In this document: piece by piece, positions 9,475-19,438 of the stretch
Layout: the number at the start of each line of letters is the position of its first letter
How positions within the stretch are numbered: position 1 is the stretch's first letter
NCBI GenBank assembly: GCA_003214315.1
Contig: QCLU01000001.1
Span: 124,001 to 188,000 of the forward strand
Reading direction: 5' to 3'
Origin: Prochlorococcus sp. AG-418-D13
GTDB lineage: Bacteria; Cyanobacteriota; Cyanobacteriia; PCC-6307; Cyanobiaceae
DNA: 64,000 nt
Translations under genes and position numbers: made by a program
Notes under the pieces: model-generated
Told to the model about the DNA's origin: nothing
The model's input: the letters and a program-made list of their open reading frames with translations, nothing else
Database searches by the model: none

Positions 9475-11558
9475 TGAAAAGCCAGGCTGATGTTTTTATT
9501 AATAGAGAATTAAGTTGGATTGAATTCAATAAAAGAGTACTCCTAACTGGTATGGAAAAGGAGTACAAAGTCCTAGATAAAGTAAAATTTTGTTCAATTT
9601 TTAGTAATAATCTAGATGAATTTTTTATGGTAAGAGTAGCTTCATTAAAAGCTCAAGTTGAAGCAGGTATTACAAAAAAAAGTATTGATGGACTGACCCC
9701 TAAAGAGCAATTAACAAAAATAAATAAAGAAGTAAAAAATTTAACTAACCTACAAGAAAAATATATAAATAATGAATTAAATAATGAACTAAAAGAAAAA
9801 GGTGTAATTTTAAAAAAATATAAGGACCTAAGTGAAAATCAAAGAAATTGGTGTAATAACTTCTTTACTTCATCTATTTTCCCTTTATTAACTCCATTAG
9901 TTGTTGATCCATCACATCCATTTCCTTTTATAAGTAATTTAAGTCTAAATTTGGCAGCTCTAATAAGGGATGGAGAAGATTCTAAAAATCAGTTTGTAAG
10001 AGTAAAAATACCAACAAAAAATATAAATAGATTTATACAAATTCCCAATGAAATTATTCAAAATGATGATGAAAGTTCATATTTTTTCATAAGTGTTGAA
10101 GATTTAATTGGGAATAATATAAATACTTTATTTAACGGAATGGAATGTATAAATTACTCTTTTTTTAGAGTTACAAGAGATGCGGATTTAGAATTAAAAG
10201 AACTTGAAGCTGATGATCTTCTTTTAGCAGTTGAACAAAGTTTGCAAAAGAGAAGATTAGGTGGAGACGTAGTTAGATTAGAAGTTGAATCGGATATCCC
10301 AGAAAATATTCTGAAATTACTCATTGAAAGTATCTCAATACAAAAAGAGTATATTTACTTTTGCAAAAGTCTTTTAGGTCTAGACGATTTAAATCAACTT
10401 ACAAAAATTAATAGAGATGATTTAAAAGAAAATCTACTAATTGGGAAAACTCACCCTAAATTAAAAAATTTAGATTTACCCTCAAACAAAAACCTCAATT
10501 CTATTTTTCATATACTTAGAAAAAAAAATATTCTGCTTCATCATCCATATGATTTATTTAGAACTTCAGTTGAAGAATTTATAAACAAAGCAGCTGATGA
10601 TCCACTGGTAATGGCTATAAAAATTACTTTATATCGAGTTTCCAAGGATTCGCCTATCATTGCAGCTTTAATGAAAGCTGCAGAGAATGGGAAAGAAGTA
10701 ATGACTCTTGTTGAACTAAAAGCAAGATTTGATGAAGACAATAATATTCAATGGGCAAAACAACTTGAACAAGCTGGAATTCATGTTGTATATGGAATCA
10801 TAGGATTTAAAACACATACAAAAATTGCTTTAATAGTAAGAAAAGAAAAAGGACGATTAAGGAATTACTTCCATATTGGAACAGGAAACTATAACTCTAA
10901 TACTTCAAAGTTTTATACAGATTTAGGATTACTTTCAACTGATCCTGATATAGCATCAGATTTACTTGAGTTATTTAACTACTTATCAGGTTTTTCTAAA
11001 CAAAAAAGTTATCAAAAGTTATTAGTTTCTCCCTCATCGATGAGAGAAAAATTTATATTTCTGATAAAGAGAGAAATTAAAAATGCAGAGGAAGGCAAAA
11101 AAGCCGAAATAATTGCAAAAATGAATTCTTTAGTAGACCCAGAAATAATTAAACTTCTTTATTTAGCTTCAGACTCAGGTGTAAAAATTAGTCTTATCAT
11201 AAGAGGTATTTGTTGCTTGTATCCCCAAAGAAAAAATTTAAGTGAAAATATTAAAGTTATAAGCATTATTGGCCATTTTCTTGAACACTCAAGAATTTTT
11301 TGGTTTTTTAATAATGGTGATAATGAGGTTTTTATTGGGAGTGCAGATTGGATGAGAAGAAATCTTGATAGAAGAATAGAAGCTGTTACTCCAATAGAGG
11401 ATTATGAATTGAAATCTAAAATATACTCGCTCTTGCAAACCTACATTAAAGATGATTACTTTTCTTGGATAATGAAAGAAGATGGTTCTTATTCGAAATA
11501 TAAATTAGATTCATCGGATAATCGTTCGCAATTTGACCTAGTAGAAAAACAAAATTAA
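9474..11558 (+). CDS. ppk1: Polyphosphate kinase 1
   Basis: PPK1 reversibly polymerises the gamma phosphate of ATP into polyphosphate. The N-terminal domain has RELSWIEFNKRVL. The two phospholipase-D-like catalytic domains carry ADDPLVMAIKITLYR, KARFDEDNN, and FHIGTGNYN, whose His467 is the expected autophosphorylated histidine. The second site has LEHSRIFWF and FIGSADWMRRNLDRR. The length of 694 residues is normal. The ATG overlaps the upstream MFS stop by one base, so translation is probably coupled, although a frameshift in that gene could weaken the coupling. A 199-base gap follows before the sigma factor gene. Confidence 0.96.
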   Translation: MKSQADVFINRELSWIEFNKRVLLTGMEKEYKVLDKVKFCSIFSNNLDEFFMVRVASLKAQVEAGITKKSIDGLTPKEQLTKINKEVKNLTNLQEKYINNELNNELKEKGVILKKYKDLSENQRNWCNNFFTSSIFPLLTPLVVDPSHPFPFISNLSLNLAALIRDGEDSKNQFVRVKIPTKNINRFIQIPNEIIQNDDESSYFFISVEDLIGNNINTLFNGMECINYSFFRVTRDADLELKELEADDLLLAVEQSLQKRRLGGDVVRLEVESDIPENILKLLIESISIQKEYIYFCKSLLGLDDLNQLTKINRDDLKENLLIGKTHPKLKNLDLPSNKNLNSIFHILRKKNILLHHPYDLFRTSVEEFINKAADDPLVMAIKITLYRVSKDSPIIAALMKAAENGKEVMTLVELKARFDEDNNIQWAKQLEQAGIHVVYGIIGFKTHTKIALIVRKEKGRLRNYFHIGTGNYNSNTSKFYTDLGLLSTDPDIASDLLELFNYLSGFSKQKSYQKLLVSPSSMREKFIFLIKREIKNAEEGKKAEIIAKMNSLVDPEIIKLLYLASDSGVKISLIIRGICCLYPQRKNLSENIKVISIIGHFLEHSRIFWFFNNGDNEVFIGSADWMRRNLDRRIEAVTPIEDYELKSKIYSLLQTYIKDDYFSWIMKEDGSYSKYKLDSSDNRSQFDLVEKQN

Positions 11559-11615
11559 TATTGATTTTTACAACATTTAAAAAAATACTTAATATTTTAA
11601 ATTTTTTTTAATTTT

Positions 11616-11757
11616 TATAAAATAACCTCATATCAATGGATTTCAAGAAATAAGCATTAAAAGAGAAATTTTTGTCTTTAAAATTTCAACGTAAAAGTAG
11701 TTTTTATTTCAATTTCAGTGCTAGCTTTTTAAAAAATCCATTATTTAGGAGGCCAGG
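11616..11757 (+). promoter_or_regulatory. Candidate promoter and structured leader of the sigma factor gene
   Basis: TATAAAAT at 11616-11623 is a good -10 match; no clear -35 is seen. A start near 11627 would leave a leader of about 130 bases. Within it, AATGGATTT (11635-11643) is perfectly complementary to AAATCCATT (11734-11742), and inside that pair GAAATTTT (11665-11672) pairs with AAAATTTC (11680-11687). The outer stem ends 4 bases before AGGAGG (11747-11752), so it could affect ribosome access. All of this is inferred from base pairing by eye. Confidence 0.35.
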
Positions 11758-11760
11758 GTG

Positions 11761-12780
11761 ATGGGGATCCCTCTGGAATCTGCGAAAAGCTCTTCAGAGA
11801 ATAATTTTGATGAGCCAAGATTACCAAACACTGCGGGCAAGTCTCGCAAATCCAAATCCAGTATTACGACAAAACAAAGCCAAAAAAAATCTGGCAGACT
11901 CGCTTCAGATTCTATTGGCTATTACTTAAGTAGCATTGGAAGAGTACCTCTTTTGACTCCAGCAGAGGAAATAGAGTTAGCTCATCATGTTCAAAACATG
12001 AAAAAGTTGCTACAAATTCCTGAAACTGATAGAACACAACGAAATCTCTATCAAATTAAGATTGGCAAAAGAGCCAGAGATAGAATGATGGCAGCTAATC
12101 TAAGGCTTGTTGTCTCCGTTGCAAAAAAATACCAAAACCAAGGGCTTGAATTATTAGACCTTGTCCAGGAAGGAGCTATTGGCCTTGAAAGAGCTGTAGA
12201 TAAATTTGATCCTGCAATGGGATATAAATTCTCAACTTATGCTTACTGGTGGATTAGGCAAGGAATGACAAGGGCTATTGATAATAGTGCAAGAACAATC
12301 CGTTTGCCTATTCACATAAGTGAAAAACTATCCAAAATGAGAAGAGTCTCTAGAGAATTATCACATAAATTTGGAAGACAACCTACCAGATTAGAAATGG
12401 CAACTGAAATGGGAATTGATCAAAAAGATTTAGAAGATTTAATTTCTCAAAGTGCTCCTTGCGCTTCCCTAGATGCTCACGCAAGAGGAGAAGAAGATAG
12501 AAGTACTCTTGGTGAGCTAATACCTGATCCAAACTGTGAAGAGCCTATGGAAGGCATGGATAGGACTATTCAAAAAGAGCATTTAGGAACTTGGCTTTCT
12601 CAATTAAATGAAAGAGAACAAAAAATAATGAAGCTCAGATTTGGCCTAGATGGTGAAGAACCATTAACTCTCGCAGAAATAGGAAGACAAATTAATGTTT
12701 CAAGAGAAAGAGTAAGGCAACTAGAAGCTAAAGCAATATTAAAACTTAGAGTAATGACAACTCATCAAAAAGCAGCTTAA
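11761..12780 (+). CDS. RNA polymerase sigma factor, sigma-70 group 2
   Basis: The 339-residue protein recruits RNA polymerase to promoters. After a basic, low-complexity N-terminus (1-55) come region 1.2 (DSIGYYLSSIGRVPLLT), region 2 (NLRLVVSVAKKY, DLVQEGAIGLERAVDKF, FSTYAYWWIRQ), region 3, and region 4 with the helix-turn-helix LAEIGRQINVSRERVRQLE. Region 1.1 is missing and the protein is shorter than a principal RpoD, so it is a group 2 (alternative, RpoD-like) factor. The ATG at 11761 is preferred over the GTG at 11758 because AGGAGG ends 8 bases before it. Which stress or light signal it serves cannot be told from sequence. Confidence 0.93.
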   Translation: MGIPLESAKSSSENNFDEPRLPNTAGKSRKSKSSITTKQSQKKSGRLASDSIGYYLSSIGRVPLLTPAEEIELAHHVQNMKKLLQIPETDRTQRNLYQIKIGKRARDRMMAANLRLVVSVAKKYQNQGLELLDLVQEGAIGLERAVDKFDPAMGYKFSTYAYWWIRQGMTRAIDNSARTIRLPIHISEKLSKMRRVSRELSHKFGRQPTRLEMATEMGIDQKDLEDLISQSAPCASLDAHARGEEDRSTLGELIPDPNCEEPMEGMDRTIQKEHLGTWLSQLNEREQKIMKLRFGLDGEEPLTLAEIGRQINVSRERVRQLEAKAILKLRVMTTHQKAA

Positions 12781-12785
12781 CCAAA

Positions 12786-13427
12786 TTGATAAAATTTACT
12801 GTAATTTTATTATATTTATTTTCAATTTTTTTAATATCAATAGTTTTTAAAAAATATAATGAAGATAGCAGAGAAATCGTCAGAAAAATAATACATATTG
12901 GAATAGGACCTTTAATACCAATTGCTCAATTTTTAAAAATTAATCAAAACTCTGCTCTAATTTTCACAGGAATTGTTTCACTAATGGTTTTCATCAATTA
13001 CACCTATAAATTATTTCCAACAATTGAAGATGTCGAGAGAAAGAGTTATGGAACATTATTTTATTGTATAAGTTTATTTATTTTGATTTATCTTTACTGG
13101 GATAAAGATCCATATGCATTAATTAGTGGATTTTTCATAATGAGTTTTGGTGACGGATTAGCTGGGTTAATAGGAAAAAGCTTTAACTCAAAGAGTTGGA
13201 TTTTTTTTAAACAAAAAAAATCTTTAATTGGCACTATGACAATGTTTTTAACAAGTTTGATAGTAGTTTGCTCAATAGGATACGCACAACAAAATAGTTT
13301 AAATTTAAATTATTTTACAATAGCTTTTTTTGCAACTTTGCTCGAACAATTTAGTGTTTTAGGAATAGATAATTTCATTGTTCCAATTTCTTCAGCATTA
13401 TTTTTTAATTTTTTTATAACTAGCTAA
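12786..13427 (+). CDS. Phytol kinase / dolichol kinase-like membrane protein
   Basis: The 213-residue protein is highly hydrophobic with about six membrane segments. It carries the marks of the CTP-dependent phytol/dolichol kinase and CDP-diglyceride synthetase-like family: REIVRKIIHIGIGPLIPI near residues 28-45, IEDVERKSYGTLFY in the middle, and SFGDGLAGLIG around 118-128. In cyanobacteria and plants, relatives phosphorylate phytol released from chlorophyll for reuse in tocopherol or chlorophyll synthesis; that role is inferred. The start is a TTG 5 bases after the sigma factor stop, with no better in-frame start nearby. The 3' end overlaps DAHP synthase by 8 bases, tail to tail. Confidence 0.78.
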   Translation: MIKFTVILLYLFSIFLISIVFKKYNEDSREIVRKIIHIGIGPLIPIAQFLKINQNSALIFTGIVSLMVFINYTYKLFPTIEDVERKSYGTLFYCISLFILIYLYWDKDPYALISGFFIMSFGDGLAGLIGKSFNSKSWIFFKQKKSLIGTMTMFLTSLIVVCSIGYAQQNSLNLNYFTIAFFATLLEQFSVLGIDNFIVPISSALFFNFFITS

Positions 13428-14487
13428 GTGAATTGTATAAAATAGCAAGTAATTCTTTTGTTGTTTCTATATCTATGCATGCATCTGTAATGCTTCTGCC
13501 AAACTGGAGATCCTCTTTTTTTAAAAGTTTTTGATTTCCCTCCTTCAAATGACTTTCAAGCATAATTCCTAAAATATTTTTTTCACCATTGCTAATTTGA
13601 GAAGCTATATTTTTTAGAACTTCCGACTGTTTTCGGAAATCTTTATTGGAATTACCATGACTACAATCAATCATCACTTTATGGGTAAGATTAGATTGCT
13701 GTAATTCAGAAGAAATTCTTTTAACGTGATCACTTGCAAAATTTGGGCCTTTTGAACCGCCTCTTAAAACTATATGTCCATCTGGATTACCTGTTGTATT
13801 AACAATAGAAGCCATTCCATTTTCATTTACACCTAAGAAATGATGAGATTTTGAAGCTGACTGCATTGCATTTATTGCAGTAGTAAAAGAACCATCTGTG
13901 CCATTTTTAAAACCTATAGGCATTGATAATCCTGATGCCATTTCTCGATGAGTCTGACTTTCAGTAGTCCGCGCGCCTATGGCTGTCCAACTTATTAAAT
14001 CGGCAATATATTGAGGAACAATTGGATCTAATAATTCTGTAGCAGAAGGAATTCCACGAGTTGCTAAATATGAAAGCAAACTTCTTGCCCTTCTTAAACC
14101 AGTATTAATATCATAAGAATTATCTAGATGAGGATCATTTATCAATCCCTTCCAACCAATAGTTGTTCTTGGTTTCTCAAAATATACTCTCATGATTATT
14201 TCTAATTTATCTTTATAAATTTCTCGAAAGTTTTGAATATATTTTGAATATTCCTTTGCCGCCTCTAGATCATGAATTGAACATGGACCCACAATGACTA
14301 AAAGTTTCTGATCATTATGATGCAAAATATTTTGTATCGATCTTCTTGTTTTAGATACTGTATTAGCAGAGGCGTGATCTAAAGGTATATCATTATGTAA
14401 TCTGCTTGGAGGTATTAATGGACGTGTCTCAACAACATGTAAATCTGATGTTTTTTCTAAAGCAGAATTATTTGATGATGTCTTCAT
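13420..14487 (-). CDS. 3-deoxy-7-phosphoheptulonate synthase, class I (AroFGH type)
   Basis: The 355-residue enzyme condenses phosphoenolpyruvate with erythrose 4-phosphate, the first step of the shikimate pathway. Family blocks seen are VETRPLIPPSRLH, VIVGPCSIHD, MRVYFEKPRTTIGWKGL with the PEP-binding KPRT, ARTTESQTHREMASG and IDCSHGNSNK with a metal-site histidine. It is the microbial short form related to E. coli AroF/G/H, whose members are inhibited by Phe, Tyr or Trp; which one applies here is unknown. aroE, a later pathway step, is 8 kb away. The gene is divergent from acnB across a 97-base gap. Confidence 0.94.
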   Translation of the reverse strand: MKTSSNNSALEKTSDLHVVETRPLIPPSRLHNDIPLDHASANTVSKTRRSIQNILHHNDQKLLVIVGPCSIHDLEAAKEYSKYIQNFREIYKDKLEIIMRVYFEKPRTTIGWKGLINDPHLDNSYDINTGLRRARSLLSYLATRGIPSATELLDPIVPQYIADLISWTAIGARTTESQTHREMASGLSMPIGFKNGTDGSFTTAINAMQSASKSHHFLGVNENGMASIVNTTGNPDGHIVLRGGSKGPNFASDHVKRISSELQQSNLTHKVMIDCSHGNSNKDFRKQSEVLKNIASQISNGEKNILGIMLESHLKEGNQKLLKKEDLQFGRSITDACIDIETTKELLAILYNSLS

Positions 14488-14584
14488 TGATTAATTAAGA
14501 AGTTTGAATATTTAAAAAAGCATTTATGAATACTCTCCTTTTCAATATTAAAAATAACAATAGATTAGGCATTAAACCTTACTA

Positions 14585-17158
14585 ATGAAGAATTTGGAAA
14601 CATTGCTAAAAGATTATGCAGATCACGTAGCTGAAAGAGCTACCAAAGGTATACCTCCTTTACCTTTAAATGCTGAGCAAACAAATTGTATTACAAAATT
14701 ATTGGAAAAAGATAGTACTTACGACTCATCTTATTTACTTGATTTACTAATAAATAGAGTACCGCCAGGAGTTGATGAAGCTGCTTATGTAAAAGCAAGC
14801 TGGCTTACGGCTATTGTTAATTCTGAAAAATATTGCAAATCAATCAATCCCGAAAAAGCAATTGAAATACTAGGAACAATGATAGGTGGATACAATGTAA
14901 ATTCTTTAGTTGAAATACTTAAAGGAAAAAATAGTTTACTTGCTAAAAAAGCGGCAGAAGTTTTAAAAAATATTATTCTGGTTTACGACTCAGCTAATGA
15001 AATTTATGAATTATCTCAAAATAATATTTATGCAAAAGAGGTTGTAAATAGTTGGGCAAATGCAGAATGGTTCAAAAATAAAAAAGTTCTGGAAAAAGAA
15101 ATAACCTGTTTAGTATTTAAAGTTGACGGTGAGACAAATACAGACGACTTATCTCCGGCTGTACATGCAACATCACGCCCGGATATTCCGATGCATGCAT
15201 TAGCTATGTTGGAATTTAAAATACCTAATGGACTAAAGATTCTTGATAATTTAAAAAAACAAAATTTACCTATAGCTTATGTTGGAGATGTTGTTGGAAC
15301 AGGGAGTTCTAGAAAATCTGCTATTAATTCACTCATTTGGCATATAGGAGAGGATATCGCGTTTGTTCCAAACAAAAAAACAGGTGGAATAATAATTGGC
15401 AGCAAAATAGCACCAATTTTCTTTAATACTGCACAAGATTCAGGGGCTTTACCTATAGAAGCTGACGTATCTCATATGAAAACAGGAGATGTTATTAAAA
15501 TATATCCTTATAAAGGCATTATTAAAAAAATTGAAAAAGATTCAAATACTGAAGAATTAATAAGCAAATTCGACTTGTATCCATCAACTCTTACTGATGA
15601 AATTCAAGCTGGCGGAAGAATTAATCTTATGATTGGAAGATCTCTTACGGACAAAATCAGAAACAAATTAAATTATCAACCAAGTGAAATATTTACCAGA
15701 CCACAAAATCCAACCGAAAGTACTGCCGGCTTTACTCAAGCTCAAAAAATAGTAGGCAAAGCATGCGGTTTAGATGGAGTTAAGCCAGGAATGACCTGTG
15801 AGCCAATTATGACCACAGTTGGTAGTCAAGACACTACTGGGCCAATGACTAGAGATGAACTAAAAGAACTAGCTTGTTTAGGATTTACTGCGGATTTAGT
15901 GATGCAAAGTTTTTGTCATACAGCTGCATATCCTAAACCAGTAGATCTAGTTACCCATAAAGAATTACCTGATTTTATATCTCAAAGAGGTGGAGTAGCT
16001 CTTAAGCCTGGAGACGGCATAATTCATAGTTGGCTTAACAGAATGCTTCTCCCCGATACTGTTGGCACAGGTGGAGATAGTCATACAAGATTTCCTCTTG
16101 GTATTTCATTTCCTGGAGGCTCGGGCATTGTTGCCTTTGCCGCTGCAATAGGATCAATGCCATTAAATATGCCGGAATCTATACTGGTTAAATTTAAGGG
16201 AGAATTATTACCAGGAATTACTCTGAGAGATTTAGTAAATGCAATCCCTCTATTCGCAATTAAAAAAGGACTCTTAACTGTGGAGAAAGAAAATAAAAAA
16301 AATATATTTAACGGTAAAATAATGGAAATTGAGGGATTACCAAACCTAAAACTTGAACAAGCTTTTGAACTTACTGATGCTACTGCAGAACGCTCATGCG
16401 CTGGTAGCACAATACTTTTATCCCAAGAAACTGTTCAAGAGTACTTAAAAAGCAATATTTGCCTGCTAGAAAAAATGATCGAGAGCAATTATGAAGATTC
16501 AAAATCGATTTCAAGAAGAATCAATGATATGAAAGATTGGTTAAAAAAACCATCATTAATTCAACCAGATTCAAACGCTCAGTATGAGGAAATCATTGAA
16601 ATTGATTTAACAAAAGTAACACAACCTATAGTTGCTTGCCCTAACGATCCAGATAATGTAAAAGAAATCACTGATGTTGCAAATACAAATATTGACGAAG
16701 TTTTTATAGGTTCTTGCATGACAAATATTGGTCATTACAGGGCAGCTGCGAAAGTTCTTGAAGGTGTTCAAAATTTAAAATCTAAATTATGGATTTGTCC
16801 ACCAACAAAAATGGATGAAGAAACTCTAAAAGCTGAGGGCTATTATAAAATATTCGAAGATTGTGGTGCAAGGTTAGAGTTACCAGGCTGTTCTTTATGT
16901 ATGGGAAATCAAGCAAGAGTAGATGAAGGTTCCGTAGTATTTTCTACAAGTACAAGAAATTTTGACAATAGACTTGGCAAGAACGCACAAGTCTTTTTAG
17001 GCAGCGCTGAATTAGCAGCAGTTTGCGCACTGCTTGGCAAAATACCTGAAGTTGAAGAATATCAGGATATTACTAAAAATAAAATTAATCCATATTCAGA
17101 TGAACTTTATCGCTATCTTCAATTTGATGAAATACACGATTTCAGCTTGACACAGTAA
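14585..17158 (+). CDS. acnB: Aconitate hydratase B
   Basis: AcnB interconverts citrate and isocitrate through a 4Fe-4S cluster. The 857-residue protein has the AcnB arrangement: an N-terminal HEAT-like domain (about 1-155), then the swivelling domain containing DVVGTGSSRKSAIN, then the core with QDTTGPMTRDEL, TVGTGGDSHTRFPLG and SCAGSTILL. Cluster-ligand cysteines are in FIGSCMTNIGHYRAA and LPGCSLCMGNQARV. The domain order and length separate it from AcnA/IRP enzymes. The ClC gene follows after 9 bases. In an organism with an incomplete TCA cycle it would feed 2-oxoglutarate for nitrogen assimilation (general knowledge, not visible here). Confidence 0.96.
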   Translation: MKNLETLLKDYADHVAERATKGIPPLPLNAEQTNCITKLLEKDSTYDSSYLLDLLINRVPPGVDEAAYVKASWLTAIVNSEKYCKSINPEKAIEILGTMIGGYNVNSLVEILKGKNSLLAKKAAEVLKNIILVYDSANEIYELSQNNIYAKEVVNSWANAEWFKNKKVLEKEITCLVFKVDGETNTDDLSPAVHATSRPDIPMHALAMLEFKIPNGLKILDNLKKQNLPIAYVGDVVGTGSSRKSAINSLIWHIGEDIAFVPNKKTGGIIIGSKIAPIFFNTAQDSGALPIEADVSHMKTGDVIKIYPYKGIIKKIEKDSNTEELISKFDLYPSTLTDEIQAGGRINLMIGRSLTDKIRNKLNYQPSEIFTRPQNPTESTAGFTQAQKIVGKACGLDGVKPGMTCEPIMTTVGSQDTTGPMTRDELKELACLGFTADLVMQSFCHTAAYPKPVDLVTHKELPDFISQRGGVALKPGDGIIHSWLNRMLLPDTVGTGGDSHTRFPLGISFPGGSGIVAFAAAIGSMPLNMPESILVKFKGELLPGITLRDLVNAIPLFAIKKGLLTVEKENKKNIFNGKIMEIEGLPNLKLEQAFELTDATAERSCAGSTILLSQETVQEYLKSNICLLEKMIESNYEDSKSISRRINDMKDWLKKPSLIQPDSNAQYEEIIEIDLTKVTQPIVACPNDPDNVKEITDVANTNIDEVFIGSCMTNIGHYRAAAKVLEGVQNLKSKLWICPPTKMDEETLKAEGYYKIFEDCGARLELPGCSLCMGNQARVDEGSVVFSTSTRNFDNRLGKNAQVFLGSAELAAVCALLGKIPEVEEYQDITKNKINPYSDELYRYLQFDEIHDFSLTQ

Positions 17159-17167
17159 TAATGGACT

Positions 17168-18526
17168 ATGCCAAATTTTATAAAAGATAATATTCAGAAA
17201 ACAAGTAATAATTCTTCTCGTAGCATCAAAAAATTATTAAAACAAAGATCTCTAGTCGTTGCATTTTCGCTCTTATTAACAGGTTTAGGGGCCTCAATTA
17301 CAAGCATATCTTTTAAGACTGGAATCTATTTTATTAATAATTGGAGATTAGCATTATTAGACCAATTCCCATCTATTGCGGTTTTACCTATTTTTGGAGC
17401 TCTAGGAGGAGCTATTGCAGGATATTTGATCAAAAATATAGCACCTGCTGCAAAAGGTTCAGGAGTGAGCCAAATCATGGGTTTCTTAAGACATAAAAAA
17501 GTTCCAATGAATTTAAAAGTAGGATTAGTAAAGCTCATATCAGGAATTATTGCTATTGGTAGTGGATTCCCTTTAGGTCCAGAAGGTCCATCAGTTCAAA
17601 TGGGAGGATCAGTAGCTTGGCAAATGGCCAAGTGGCTAAAAGCTCCTACAGCTTTCAGAAGAGTAATAGTAGCAGCAGGTGGTGGCGCTGGAATAGCTGC
17701 AGTATTTAGCGCTCCATTAGGAGGATTTGTCTATGCAATAGAAGAGTTATTAAATTCAGCTAGACCAGTAATTTTGCTATTAGTAGTAATTACAACTTTT
17801 ATTGCAGATTCATCTGCCGATATTATTCAAGCCTTGGGTTTAGATCCTAAAGCAGGAGGCTTTGATTTTAACCTAGGATTTTTGATTCAAAAAGAATATG
17901 ACCCATCAGTTTTTTTCTTACCTGTCGATTTTATTTACTTAGTTTTACTAGGAATAATTATTGGGATATTTGCAGAATTGTACAGCAAATATGTTTTGTT
18001 AATGCAAAATCTTGGGAAAAAGTGGTATAAAAATAAATTTGTTTTAAAAATGAGCATCTGTGGACTTATTTTAGGAAGTATCTACTCTTTTTTACCCAGT
18101 ACATTTCATAATTTAGATGAATTACAGAAAATAATAGCTGAACAAAATACAAGTATTGGAATTGCTTCATTAGCAGTTTTAGTACTATTTATCACGACAG
18201 GTTTAGCTGCAGCATCTGGAGCTCCTGGAGGATTATTCTATCCAATGCTTACTTTAGGAGGATCAATCGGACTTATAATAGGAAGCTGGGTAGAAATTGC
18301 GACAGGGCATGCTCCAAGTACATACATTTTTGCTGGAATGGGAGCTTTCGTAGCTGGATGTTCGCGAACACCAATAACAGCAATGTTTTTGGCTTTTGCT
18401 TTAACAAAAAATTTATTAATAATGAAACCTGTATTAATCAGCTGCATTGCTAGCTTCTTGATAGCAAGAGCTTTTAATGAAGAATCAATTTATGAAAGAC
18501 AAATACAAATTGAATTAGAAGACTAA
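17168..18526 (+). CDS. ClC-family chloride channel or H+/Cl- antiporter
   Basis: The 452-residue membrane protein has the ClC core without C-terminal CBS domains. The chloride-site loops are GSGVSQIMGF (family consensus GSGIP), GPEGPSVQMGG with the gating glutamate conserved, and GGLFYPMLTLGG (GxFxP). The IEELLN stretch keeps the inner proton-path glutamate of antiporters, so exchange rather than a pure channel is more likely; this is inference. The change of IP to VS in the first loop is unusual, but the chloride-coordinating serine remains. It follows acnB by 9 bases and ends 10 bases before purU on the other strand. Confidence 0.9.
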   Translation: MPNFIKDNIQKTSNNSSRSIKKLLKQRSLVVAFSLLLTGLGASITSISFKTGIYFINNWRLALLDQFPSIAVLPIFGALGGAIAGYLIKNIAPAAKGSGVSQIMGFLRHKKVPMNLKVGLVKLISGIIAIGSGFPLGPEGPSVQMGGSVAWQMAKWLKAPTAFRRVIVAAGGGAGIAAVFSAPLGGFVYAIEELLNSARPVILLLVVITTFIADSSADIIQALGLDPKAGGFDFNLGFLIQKEYDPSVFFLPVDFIYLVLLGIIIGIFAELYSKYVLLMQNLGKKWYKNKFVLKMSICGLILGSIYSFLPSTFHNLDELQKIIAEQNTSIGIASLAVLVLFITTGLAAASGAPGGLFYPMLTLGGSIGLIIGSWVEIATGHAPSTYIFAGMGAFVAGCSRTPITAMFLAFALTKNLLIMKPVLISCIASFLIARAFNEESIYERQIQIELED

Positions 18527-18536
18527 GAAACTATCT

Positions 18537-19391
18537 TCAATCAAAAACAGCAGTTTTGCTCTTATAAACAAATACTTGATGATTTAGATGTAATCTAACC
18601 GCTCTTGCTAAAGCTATCCTTTCAATATCTCTTCCTTTTCTTATCAAATCATCAACTTCATCCCTATGACTTACATTAACTGTGCATTGCTCTATTATTG
18701 GACCTTCATCTAAATCTTCAGTAACATAGTGAGCAGTTGCACCGATTAATTTAACACCTCTCTTCCATGCTCGATGATATGGTTGCCCGCCCTTAAATGC
18801 AGGTAAGAAAGAATGATGAATATTAATTATTGAAGAAAACTTTTTTAAAAAAGAGTCACTCAAAATTTGCATATATTTGGCTAATACAACAAGATCAATT
18901 TCATATTTTTTTAATAAATTTAAAAATTGATCTTCAACAATAGATTTATCAGTGTTAAAGGTATCAATATAGACAAATTTTGCATTAAAGTCATTCGCAA
19001 TATTTTCCAAATCAGAATGGTTAGAAATTATTAATGGCACTTTCATTTTGAGTTCGCCATTTCTTACTCGCCAAAGCAAATCAATCAAACAATGATTTTG
19101 TTTACTCACGAAAATAGCAACATTTGGAATTTCATCAGAATAATTTACGTTAAATTTTCCATTTACTTCATCTGCAATTTTTTGAAATTCTTTATAGATT
19201 TCATCTCTATTAAAAATTGCATTTGTACTATTCCATTCAATTCGACTAAGAAACAAACCCGCATCTTGATCTGTATGATGATCAGAATGTTTTATGTTTC
19301 CACCGTAATTTGAAATCCAACTTGTAAGTTTACTTACAAGGCCGGGACGATCGGGACAAACAATTTTGAATATAATTGAAGGATGTTCCAA
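18537..19391 (-). CDS. purU: Formyltetrahydrofolate deformylase
   Basis: PurU hydrolyses 10-formyl-THF to formate and THF, balancing one-carbon pools. The 284-residue protein has an N-terminal ACT domain (about 1-85) with IVCPDRPGLVSKLTSW and NIKHSDHHTD, then a formyltransferase-fold domain with NIHHSFLPAFKG, PYHRAWKRGVKLIGATAHYV and DLDEGPIIEQ, which supplies the catalytic Asn/His/Asp. The ACT domain and the GQPYHRAW block distinguish it from PurN. It is divergent from the FAD oxidoreductase gene (47-base gap). Together with gcvT in this window it points to active one-carbon metabolism. Confidence 0.95.
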   Translation of the reverse strand: MEHPSIIFKIVCPDRPGLVSKLTSWISNYGGNIKHSDHHTDQDAGLFLSRIEWNSTNAIFNRDEIYKEFQKIADEVNGKFNVNYSDEIPNVAIFVSKQNHCLIDLLWRVRNGELKMKVPLIISNHSDLENIANDFNAKFVYIDTFNTDKSIVEDQFLNLLKKYEIDLVVLAKYMQILSDSFLKKFSSIINIHHSFLPAFKGGQPYHRAWKRGVKLIGATAHYVTEDLDEGPIIEQCTVNVSHRDEVDDLIRKGRDIERIALARAVRLHLNHQVFVYKSKTAVFD

Positions 19392-19438
19392 AAATTTTTA
19401 ACTATTAAGTCAAACAAGCATTTATATCTAATATATCA

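Noticed and set aside
16081-16410. Minus-strand open frame of 109 codons inside acnB
   Set aside because: Fully within conserved aconitase sequence; reads as a shadow of the real gene.
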